This document shows, piece after piece, positions 1 through 4,973 of a DNA stretch of 5,004 nt. Numbering within the stretch: the first letter of the stretch is position 1; each line of letters begins with the position of its first letter. Position numbers and translations under genes: made by a program. Below the pieces are notes generated by a model that was given only the letters and a program-made list of their open reading frames with translations, had not been told where the DNA came from and did no database searches. This DNA comes from an uncultured Blautia sp. (GTDB taxonomy: Bacteria; Bacillota; Clostridia; Lachnospirales; Lachnospiraceae): the NCBI GenBank assembly GCA_937893675.1, contig CALBGI010000058.1, positions 1-5,004 on the forward strand. The letters run 5' to 3'.

Positions 1-50
1 GGGGTGTGGCCGTAGGTATTATCACTCGGATCATCCGTCAGAACCTGTAA
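1..50 (+). CDS. C-terminal end of an unidentified gene (partial, hydrophobic tail)
   Basis: In the frame whose codons begin at base 3, the sequence reads GVAVGIITRIIRQNL and then TAA at 48-50. The tail is hydrophobic with Arg near the end, as in small membrane proteins or the last segment of a membrane protein. A strong terminator begins 11 bases after the stop, which supports this frame as the real one; the frame starting at base 1 meets a TAG almost at once. Too little is visible to name the product. By context (membrane/pilus-type genes beyond the cargo region) it may belong to the same transfer machinery, but that is inference. Confidence 0.5.
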   Translation, partial: GVAVGIITRIIRQNL

Positions 51-60
51 GCAAAACAAT

Positions 61-102
61 GCCAGGGGAGCAGATAAACCACTGCTCCCCTGGCTAATTT
101 TT
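61..102 (+). terminator. Rho-independent terminator, probably bidirectional
   Basis: A perfect 13-bp stem, GCCAGGGGAGCAG (61-73) with CTGCTCCCCTGGC (82-94), encloses an 8-base loop and is followed by TAATTTTT. It ends the + strand gene stopping at 50. On the minus strand the same stem is followed by ATTGTTTTGC and lies about 35 bases beyond the abiEii stop, so it can also terminate the convergent abiE transcript. It marks the left edge of the defence cargo. Confidence 0.9.
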
Positions 103-128
103 GTCCACAGTTTTGTTTCATATTGCAC

Positions 129-1082
129 TTACTCAAGCGCAAGCAATACCTCTCCGAGTTTCTTCCACTGCTCTACCACAAAATCAAAAGACAGTGTATC
201 TTCTTCCGCAAAAACATAGTTACGTTGCATATTCTGATAGTCCTTACGAAGTGCTTCATTATCAGAAAACCCTCTGAGCAACTGAAAATCAGAAAACTTC
301 TTTTCCGCCAGATCACTGCCTGTTCTTCGGGTCTCTTCCAGTCTTTTATATCCCAGCATCTCAAGGAATATCTGCTGATTTTGAATCATTTCCTGAATCT
401 GCTTTAAGTCGAACATGACACTGACATCGTAAAGATGTTTTGCCACATCAAAATACATCTTACGCTCATAATAGAATTCAGCAGCAAAAATCTTGTCGGC
501 AAAAATCCTCTCTAACCGAATCGTGTTAATCATAAAAGGGACAACATCATATTGTGACCGAAGAATATTTCGCTGTTCTTCGGTGGCATAGGTGTAAAGT
601 ATCGGTTCAATTTCAAGTGGTGTAAAAGGCTCGCTGACAGTAAAAGATGTACCTTCTACTTTGACATATCCAAACCGTTGGAGCGGATCATCCGTGTCAA
701 TGCCTACAAGTGGAGTGTAATCATAGACAGTTGTGATACTACCTTTCCGATCATCTTCGAGATCCTTTCTGGATGTGCGTGGCAAGGCCTGATATTTCTT
801 TGTTGCCATCTCCAGCCGTTTCTTAGCCTGGCTGTTACTGCAATTATCGATGCACACCGTCAAGTCAATATCCTCTGAAAACCGGCGGATACTTTTCTGT
901 GCTTTATACAGGGCTGTTCCACCTTTAAAATAGGCTGGTAATGTTACCTGTTTCCCTGCCAACTCCCTCAACAGTAGCGTAACATAATAGTCCTTCTCCA
1001 AAATATCAGCCCGAATGCTACTATCCTCATGGATTAAATTGATAATATTCAAAAAAGCAAATTTATCCTCGTGCAGTTTCAT
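129..1082 (-). CDS. abiEii: AbiEii/AbiGii-family nucleotidyltransferase toxin
   Basis: A 317-residue protein with hallmarks of AbiEii, the toxin of type IV toxin-antitoxin and abortive infection systems. These toxins have a DNA polymerase beta-like nucleotidyltransferase fold; studied members add nucleotides to tRNA acceptor ends or otherwise block growth. Visible motifs: EKDYYV (29-34) near the N-terminus; the catalytic block KGGTAL (53-58) followed by R67-F-S-E-D-I-D73, giving the metal-binding Asp pair D71/D73; ERIFADKIFA (191-200) with conserved Lys197; and FDVAKHLYD (211-219), matching the family's last conserved Asp/Tyr-Asp block. Length fits an intact toxin. It overlaps abiEi by 20 bp, and its Shine-Dalgarno GGAGGG (plus-strand complement 1088-1093, 5-base spacer) lies inside the abiEi coding region, so the two are translationally close and probably coupled. 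It stops just before the terminator at 61-102. Family assignment is firm; substrate and trigger are unknown. Confidence 0.93.
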   Translation of the reverse strand: MKLHEDKFAFLNIINLIHEDSSIRADILEKDYYVTLLLRELAGKQVTLPAYFKGGTALYKAQKSIRRFSEDIDLTVCIDNCSNSQAKKRLEMATKKYQALPRTSRKDLEDDRKGSITTVYDYTPLVGIDTDDPLQRFGYVKVEGTSFTVSEPFTPLEIEPILYTYATEEQRNILRSQYDVVPFMINTIRLERIFADKIFAAEFYYERKMYFDVAKHLYDVSVMFDLKQIQEMIQNQQIFLEMLGYKRLEETRRTGSDLAEKKFSDFQLLRGFSDNEALRKDYQNMQRNYVFAEEDTLSFDFVVEQWKKLGEVLLALE

Positions 1083-1731
1083 AACTACCCTCCAACAAAA
1101 TGTCTATGGTCCGAAGCAAAGTTTTTTGACCATAATATTTTCTGGCCATCAGAATCAACATCTCAGTTTTCAATGTAAATTCCTCAACAGTAGCTCTTAC
1201 CACATCAATCGGCTTTGCAGTATCTACTGGCGCCATATCCAGTTCTCTGATTGCATCCAAAATTTGCAGATATCGAAAATTTCCAGAATTAACTACAATA
1301 GGCGGTTTCCGAATCTCAATCTGCATTCCTTCGGGAATTCGTTTTGTATGCAGGTTGGTTGCAATGCATCTCCTTTTTGGCATTTGAGAAACAAGACCAA
1401 TACGATTTAATGCAGACAACCCTGTTTCATATCCAATTATCTCGTTTTCTTTCCGAAGTAACTGCTTACAAAAAAGTGTTTCTTTATCTGGAGTATAATA
1501 TCCAAATGCTGTTTTTACTCTCCTGCAGTAAATTCCTTTGGTTAGGCGCATAATCTGCCCCTCTTTTTCAAGCCGAGCCATATTTACATTGACTGTCTTT
1601 TTTACCATCGCTGTATCAAGTAAAAGCCGTTCCGCCACATACTCTGCGACTTGTTCGGTTGTAATTGTTTGATCTGGCTCCAGAGCAGTCAGATACTGCA
1701 TGATCAAATCCCGGTACTTTATCTTTTCCAT
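1063..1731 (-). CDS. abiEi: AbiEi-type antitoxin / transcriptional repressor (DUF6088-like)
   Basis: A 222-residue protein encoded just upstream of, and overlapping, abiEii. Residues about 4-71 form a winged helix-turn-helix: helices, then a recognition-type segment (VKKTVNVNMARLEKEG) and a wing ending GQIMRLTKGIYCR. The remainder (about 72-222) is an alpha/beta C-terminal domain typical of AbiEi antitoxins; I recall this branch as DUF6088, not verified. Known AbiEi proteins neutralise AbiEii and repress their own operon by binding inverted repeats. Start choice: ATG at 1731 is preceded by AAAGGAGA with a 6-base spacer. The open frame extends 45 codons further upstream, but that stretch is Lys/Asn/Tyr-rich, crosses the promoter at 1795-1823 and looks non-coding. 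Composition is AT-rich (a sampled 60-base line is 40% GC), consistent with acquired cargo. Confidence 0.88.
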   Translation of the reverse strand: MEKIKYRDLIMQYLTALEPDQTITTEQVAEYVAERLLLDTAMVKKTVNVNMARLEKEGQIMRLTKGIYCRRVKTAFGYYTPDKETLFCKQLLRKENEIIGYETGLSALNRIGLVSQMPKRRCIATNLHTKRIPEGMQIEIRKPPIVVNSGNFRYLQILDAIRELDMAPVDTAKPIDVVRATVEEFTLKTEMLILMARKYYGQKTLLRTIDILLEGSYETARG

Positions 1732-1755
1732 ACAGATCTCCTTTCTGTTGCGCTT

Positions 1756-1802
1756 GTTATTATAATACTCATTTTTCCTTCGTTTTATGTATTCATAATA
1801 AC
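1756..1802. promoter_or_regulatory. Inverted repeat over the abiE promoter: candidate AbiEi operator
   Basis: GTTATTATAATAC (1756-1768) and GTATTCATAATAAC (1789-1802) are reverse complements apart from one extra C in the second arm, with a 20-base spacer. One arm covers the predicted minus-strand -10 box (1795-1800); the other lies in the untranslated leader. Because one arm is upstream of the expected transcript start, it would act as DNA rather than as an RNA hairpin. This is what autoregulation by AbiEi would need, but the region is AT-rich and binding is inferred. Confidence 0.5.
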
Positions 1803-1823
1803 ACTTTTTCTTGTTGCAGTCAA
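1795..1823 (-). promoter_or_regulatory. Sigma-70 type promoter for abiEi-abiEii
   Basis: On the minus strand, TTGACT (-35; 1823-1818) is followed after exactly 17 bases by TATTAT (-10; 1800-1795). The -10 is preceded by TGT, an extended -10 arrangement. Both boxes match consensus at 5 of 6 positions. Transcription would start near 1788, giving a leader of about 57 bases before the abiEi ATG. The -10 box lies inside the inverted repeat listed separately. Confidence 0.7.
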
Positions 1824-1913
1824 TGGGAGGAAGAAAAACAGATATACTCCAAGACCAGCTTCTCATTTTCAGTTAGTTTTGTCGCTGTTGCCCCCTTTAG
1901 CACATACTATCAG

Positions 1914-1967
1914 TATATGCGTCTCTTTCTAAACTTCCCAATACATAATTTTATCTTCTATATGCGT
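1914..1967. repeat. 9-bp direct repeat TATATGCGT upstream of the ATPase gene
   Basis: TATATGCGT occurs at 1914-1922 and again at 1959-1967, 45 bases start to start. The second copy abuts the weak -35 region of the ATPase promoter. A short dyad ATACT-ATC-AGTAT (1904-1916) overlaps the first copy. This could be a paired regulator site, but a 9-mer repeat in AT-rich intergenic DNA may be chance. Confidence 0.3.
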
Positions 1968-1995
1968 TTATTTTTCACGAAAATACAGTTATAAT
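1967..1995 (+). promoter_or_regulatory. Probable promoter for the AAA ATPase gene
   Basis: A perfect TATAAT lies at 1990-1995 with a weak -35 (TTTATT, 1967-1972) 17 bases upstream. A second TATAAT at 1999-2004 is an alternative -10. The gene's ribosome site AGGAGG (2014-2019, 7-base spacer) follows closely, so the leader would be only about 20-30 bases. The -10 is convincing; the -35 is not, so an activator or the upstream repeats may matter. Confidence 0.5.
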
Positions 1996-2026
1996 ATATA
2001 TAATCGAGGATTTAGGAGGCAATTTT

Positions 2027-3223
2027 ATGCTGATTCAGTTTCGTGCAGAGAACTTTCTCTCTATCAAAGGCAGTGTCGTATTATCCCTGCTTGCCAGTAA
2101 GGATAAAGAGCATCCGAAGCATCTGATTGTGAATGGAAGCAAACGGTATTTGAAGTCTGCCGGAATTTACGGAGCCAACGCTTCCGGGAAGTCCAATGTC
2201 CTTCATGCATTCTGGTTCATGGTAAATTATGTGCTGACTTCGCATAACCAGCAGCTCCACAAAGCCATCGAACGTTCGCCTTTCAAGTTTGACCGTGAAA
2301 CACCCGTCCGCCCCAGCAGCTTTGAGGTCATCTTCACCGCAAATGGCATCCGATACGCGTATGGCTTTTCGGTAACAGACAAAGTTGTTATTGAAGAATA
2401 CCTATATTACTATCCCAATGGCAGGCAGGCGATCATTTTTGAGCGGCAAAACACAAACGATTTTCGTTTTACTGTTGATGTCGATGAACAAAGCATGCTC
2501 AAAAATCGTACTTCACCTAACAAGCTCTATCTGTCTGTTGCATCAAACTGGAGCTATTCCAAGGTAATTCCTGTTCTGGAGTGGTTTGCTTCCTGCCGGA
2601 TCATCACGAAACATTCTGCTGCAGATGCTTATGAACTTGAAGCAGAACAGCTCAAAGACGATGGCTACCGGCATATGATCGCCTCTATGTTGCGTAGCGC
2701 AGATTTTGGTATACAGTCCCTTCAAATGCGTGATTTAGAACCCGCCACTTCTCAGCAGGGCGATATTTTCACCAATATTGAGGCCATTCACACGGTACAA
2801 GACACAGAGGGAAATACTTCTTCCTACACACTGAATATGGCAGAGGAATCCGATGGCACCAACAGTTATTTCAAACTGATTGGTGTGGTAAAAAAGGTGC
2901 TGGATGAAGGAACACTCCTTATAGTAGACGAACTGGACGCTCATCTGCATCCCCTCCTGACAAAGCATCTGGTCTCGCTTTTTAACAGCGTGGAGTTCAA
3001 TCCAAATGGAGGCCAGTTGATTTTCACATCACACAACACCAATCTTCTTGACTTGGATGTGCTGAGGAGAGATCAGATCTGGTTCACCGAAAAAGATGAA
3101 CTGACCGCTGCTACCGATTTGTTTTCCCTCCAATCTTTTTCTATCCGCAAAGATACCAAAATTGAGAAGGGGTATTTGATCGGCCGTTATGGTGCGATTC
3201 CTTTTATTAAGGGTGGGCTGTAA
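2027..3223 (+). CDS. AAA_15/AAA_21-type ATPase (RloA/AbiLi/AriA-like), partner gene absent
   Basis: A 398-residue ATP-binding protein with an ABC/SMC/OLD-like nucleotide-binding fold. The N-terminus (FRAENFLSIKG, 5-15) is typical of the RecF/OLD-like group. Walker A is GANASGKS (49-56). A signature-like SDGT lies at 275-278. Walker B LLIVDE ends at Glu302 and is followed by the D-loop LDAHLHP (303-309). The switch His is at 336 in FTSHNT. The C-terminus (GRYGAIPFIKGGL) looks like a natural family end, so the gene appears complete. The start is fixed by AGGAGG 7 bases upstream. Relatives act in phage defence with a nuclease or effector encoded next door: RloB/AbiLii, or the TOPRIM/DUF4435 protein AriB of PARIS. 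Nothing of that kind follows here; a terminator lies about 90 bases past the stop. It is transcribed divergently from abiEi. Family call is firm; the defence role is inferred from family and neighbours. Confidence 0.88.
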   Translation: MLIQFRAENFLSIKGSVVLSLLASKDKEHPKHLIVNGSKRYLKSAGIYGANASGKSNVLHAFWFMVNYVLTSHNQQLHKAIERSPFKFDRETPVRPSSFEVIFTANGIRYAYGFSVTDKVVIEEYLYYYPNGRQAIIFERQNTNDFRFTVDVDEQSMLKNRTSPNKLYLSVASNWSYSKVIPVLEWFASCRIITKHSAADAYELEAEQLKDDGYRHMIASMLRSADFGIQSLQMRDLEPATSQQGDIFTNIEAIHTVQDTEGNTSSYTLNMAEESDGTNSYFKLIGVVKKVLDEGTLLIVDELDAHLHPLLTKHLVSLFNSVEFNPNGGQLIFTSHNTNLLDLDVLRRDQIWFTEKDELTAATDLFSLQSFSIRKDTKIEKGYLIGRYGAIPFIKGGL

Positions 3224-3299
3224 TTGGCACAAAATTGTCTCTACATTGGCACAGTCCTGCCCTTTCGCCGTAAATCCATATCTGTTATACTTGGTACAG
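3224..3299 (+). repeat. Three copies of a TTGG(C/T)ACA motif after the ATPase gene
   Basis: TTGGCACAA (3224-3232), TTGGCACAG (3246-3254) and TTGGTACAG (3291-3299) lie on one strand, starting 22 and 45 bases apart, so near multiples of two helical turns. With one flanking base, the first two share ATTGGCACA exactly. They sit between the ATPase stop and the terminator hairpin and surround a possible -10 element, so they could be binding sites for a regulator. They could also be remnants of recombination. No function is known to me. Confidence 0.4.
3283..3291 (+). promoter_or_regulatory. Possible extended -10 promoter ahead of the pilus-like genes
   Basis: TGT followed by TATACT (3286-3291) forms an extended -10 element with 5 of 6 consensus bases. 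No good -35 lies at the usual distance (TTTCGC at 3263-3268). Transcription would begin near 3298, just before the hairpin at 3316-3340, so that hairpin would sit in the leader of the downstream gene and could attenuate it. Weakly supported. Confidence 0.3.
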
Positions 3300-3315
3300 T
3301 CAAAACTTTGCATAG

Positions 3316-3344
3316 CAGCCGCTCCGGTTTGGAGCGGCTGTTTT
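3316..3344 (+). terminator. Rho-independent terminator after the ATPase gene
   Basis: A perfect 10-bp GC-rich stem, CAGCCGCTCC (3316-3325) with GGAGCGGCTG (3331-3340), has a 5-base loop GGTTT and is followed by TTTTCAATTT. It lies about 90 bases after the ATPase stop, and forms the right edge of the defence cargo. It lies only about 20 bases before the next gene, so readthrough or a nearby promoter is needed for that gene's expression. Confidence 0.85.
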
Positions 3345-3361
3345 CAATTTCAGTAAAGGTG

Positions 3362-3820
3362 GTGGTTTCTATTCTCTTTCAAAAAGCCCGGAAGGTGCTG
3401 AACAACGAGCGGGGCGAGGCCAACTATTTCAGTACGGTGGTCTTCATCTTCATCGCTGTCCTGCTGCTGGCCTTCATTATTGACCTGTTCAGCATCATTT
3501 CCACCAAGCAGGAACTTGACCATGCCGCCGATCAGATGGTCAAACAGATCCAGCTTTCCGGCGGCGTCAACGGCGAGACCGATGAGCTGTTTGAATTTTT
3601 GAGTTCTCAGATCGAAGGAGCCGAAAATATTTCCTACTCCATTGACGCTACCTACACATCACCCAGGCCATCCGGTATGACAAATGCCATCCAGTTGGGC
3701 ACCCCCTTCTTCATTACTATCGAGGGAGATGCCAAACTGGGCGGGTTCTGGAATTTTGACCTGGTAAACATTACAGTGGTTGCCCGCGGCAGCGGCGTCA
3801 GTGAGCACTACTGGAAGTGA
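3362..3820 (+). CDS. DUF4320-like TadE/pseudopilin-type membrane-anchored protein
   Basis: About 152 residues from this start. A basic N-terminus leads to NERGE (15-19), then a hydrophobic helix (about 24-43, TVVFIFIAVLLLAFIIDLF), then a soluble extracytoplasmic domain with a helical part (ISTKQELDHAADQMVKQ) and a beta-rich end. Basic head, Gly-Glu junction and single helix are the architecture of type IV pseudopilins and TadE-like proteins. I recall this family as DUF4320, common in clostridial conjugative elements; not verified by search. Start is uncertain. GTG at 3362 is the nearest ordinary start codon and places NERGE at almost the same distance as in the next gene. However, the Shine-Dalgarno AAAGGTGGT (3355-3363) best fits ATT at 3371, 7 bases on. 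The frame is open back to TTG at 3224, but that would translate through the terminator hairpin. Its TGA is 8 bases before the next gene's ATG. Confidence 0.75.
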   Translation: MVSILFQKARKVLNNERGEANYFSTVVFIFIAVLLLAFIIDLFSIISTKQELDHAADQMVKQIQLSGGVNGETDELFEFLSSQIEGAENISYSIDATYTSPRPSGMTNAIQLGTPFFITIEGDAKLGGFWNFDLVNITVVARGSGVSEHYWK

Positions 3821-3828
3821 GGTGACCT

Positions 3829-4329
3829 ATGAAACGCATATTCCTGCGACTGAAACAGCCGCTGCGAAACGAACGGGGCGAGATCACCTTTTTCGCCTGC
3901 TTTTTTGTAGTAGGCATCGTGATGCTGATTTCCTTCCTGCTCCTGTACGCTTCCATACGGATCACCTGTATCAACATCCGCAACGGCGCTAAAATGGAGT
4001 TAAATAACCTTAGCGGCACGATTTATGCAGATACCTACCGTTCCCAGCGTGAAACCAACTTTGAAGAGTACCTAAATACCCTTTACTCCAGCAGTGACTA
4101 TACCGACATGCTGGAGGCTACAGTGGCAGGCGGCCTGGACTCCAAGATTCCGCTTTCAACGGAGGATTACAAGGTTTCCGACATCAGCCTGGAGTTCAAT
4201 GTAGAGAATGGACGGGTTGAGTACATCTTCTACTGTGATGTGGAATTCTATGTGCGGATGTTCGGTCACAGTTATCCGGCTATCACCCAACGGGTGGAGC
4301 TGACAGGCTACCACAACACAAAATTCTAA
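3829..4329 (+). CDS. Second NERGE-motif pseudopilin/TadE-like membrane-anchored protein
   Basis: A 166-residue protein with the same plan as its upstream neighbour: basic N-terminus, NERGE (14-18), a strongly hydrophobic helix (about 19-41), then an exported domain with a short helical region and a beta-rich C-terminus ending in Lys-Phe. The start is supported by GAGGTGA overlapping the previous gene's stop, so the two genes are almost certainly cotranscribed and perhaps translationally coupled. The shared NERGE-helix head suggests the same membrane insertion or processing route, possibly as minor pilins of a Tad-like or conjugative apparatus. After the Gly, position +5 is Phe in both proteins rather than the Glu of classical type IV prepilins, so prepilin peptidase cleavage is uncertain. 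I do not recognise a more specific family. Confidence 0.75.
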   Translation: MKRIFLRLKQPLRNERGEITFFACFFVVGIVMLISFLLLYASIRITCINIRNGAKMELNNLSGTIYADTYRSQRETNFEEYLNTLYSSSDYTDMLEATVAGGLDSKIPLSTEDYKVSDISLEFNVENGRVEYIFYCDVEFYVRMFGHSYPAITQRVELTGYHNTKF

Positions 4330-4337
4330 CAATACTG

Positions 4338-4378
4338 TTGAAAGCCCGGCACGTTATACCGTATAGGCTTTATATAAC
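4338..4378 (+). promoter_or_regulatory. Intergenic dyad with a possible internal promoter
   Basis: TATAC-C-GTATA (4355-4365) is an 11-base dyad nested inside AAAGCC (4341-4346) / GGCTTT (4366-4371). TTGAAA (4338-4343) and TATAGG (4362-4367), 18 bases apart, could be -35 and -10 boxes, and TATAAC at 4373-4378 is another -10 candidate. The dyad would then lie over the promoter like an operator. As RNA it could be a weak hairpin, but there is no U run to make a convincing terminator. Confidence 0.3.
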
Positions 4379-4403
4379 AGCAAAAAAGGAGTGTATGTAA
4401 AAT

Positions 4404-4973
4404 ATGAAAAAGTTTTTCCAATCCAAAGGCTTTATTGTTTCCTCGCTGGCTCTTCTCTGCATCACTATTCTGGGCGTCTGCTGGTTCGTAAGCCGCGACC
4501 GTACCGGAGATTTCAGACCAGATGAATCCCCACCCAGCAGCGTCACCGGCGATTGGTCAGATGGCGGCACGCAGACAGATGGTGATAATGGAGCAGATGC
4601 TTATGCCCCCGGCCAGTCCACAGACGCCGAAGAGGAATATCCTAAAGTAACCTCCCAAACGGAGGATGAGGTTGTGATCGACTTTACCGATACCGAAAAG
4701 CCTGAAGACACGCCTCCTCCGGTACCGGAAGGTAAAACCGAAATCAAAGATCCTGGTCAGGAGCATGCTGTCAATCCCGACCCATCAGTTCCGGAAGTCA
4801 CTGCCCCGCCTGCCGAGCAAACGCCGCCCAGCAATGAACCGGCTCCAGGCTCCAGCAACGGAAATGGAGCTGTATACGATCCGGTGTTTGGCTGGGTTGT
4901 TCCCGGAGATGTACAGCAGTCCACCGGTGACAGCGATGGCGATCTGAATAAACAGGTCGGCAATATGGGCTGA
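4404..4973 (+). CDS. Membrane-anchored Pro/Asp/Glu-rich surface protein (DUF6550-like)
   Basis: A 189-residue protein with a short basic head (MKKFFQSK), one transmembrane helix (about 9-29) and then a long low-complexity exported region rich in Pro, Asp, Glu, Thr and Gly (about 32-153), likely an extended unstructured stalk. Near the C-terminus is a hydrophobic patch VYDPVFGWVVPG (157-168), the only segment that looks like a conserved binding motif, followed by a polar tail. There is no lipobox or sortase motif; the uncleaved helix probably anchors it. I recall this type as DUF6550 from clostridial mobile elements, with moderate confidence and no search. The start is ATG at 4404; AAGGAG (4386-4391) is a long 12 bases away, and an ATG-TAA start-stop pair lies between (4395-4400). 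It follows the two pseudopilin-like genes after 74 bases and probably works at the cell surface with the same apparatus. Confidence 0.75.
   Translation: MKKFFQSKGFIVSSLALLCITILGVCWFVSRDRTGDFRPDESPPSSVTGDWSDGGTQTDGDNGADAYAPGQSTDAEEEYPKVTSQTEDEVVIDFTDTEKPEDTPPPVPEGKTEIKDPGQEHAVNPDPSVPEVTAPPAEQTPPSNEPAPGSSNGNGAVYDPVFGWVVPGDVQQSTGDSDGDLNKQVGNMG

Noticed and set aside
123..407. 94-codon + strand open frame opposite abiEii
   Set aside because: Antisense shadow of a well-supported toxin gene, with no family features.
1732..1866. 45-codon N-terminal extension of AbiEi to an upstream ATG at 1866
   Set aside because: It runs through the predicted promoter and operator, has low-complexity Lys/Asn/Tyr composition, and the ATG at 1731 has its own well-spaced AAAGGAGA site.
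1651..1932. 93-codon + strand open frame over the abiE promoter region
   Set aside because: Mostly antisense to abiEi and across the intergenic region; hydrophobic translation typical of AT-rich DNA read backwards; no ribosome site.
103..3310. Target-site duplication or att repeats bounding the cargo
   Set aside because: Only a 7-base inverted match (AGTTTTG at 109-115, CAAAACT at 3301-3307) was found; too short, and no integrase or transposase gene lies in the window.
3224..3315. Remnant of an RloB or other effector gene after the ATPase
   Set aside because: I read all three + frames here and saw no motif or compositional trace of RloB, TOPRIM or HNH proteins.
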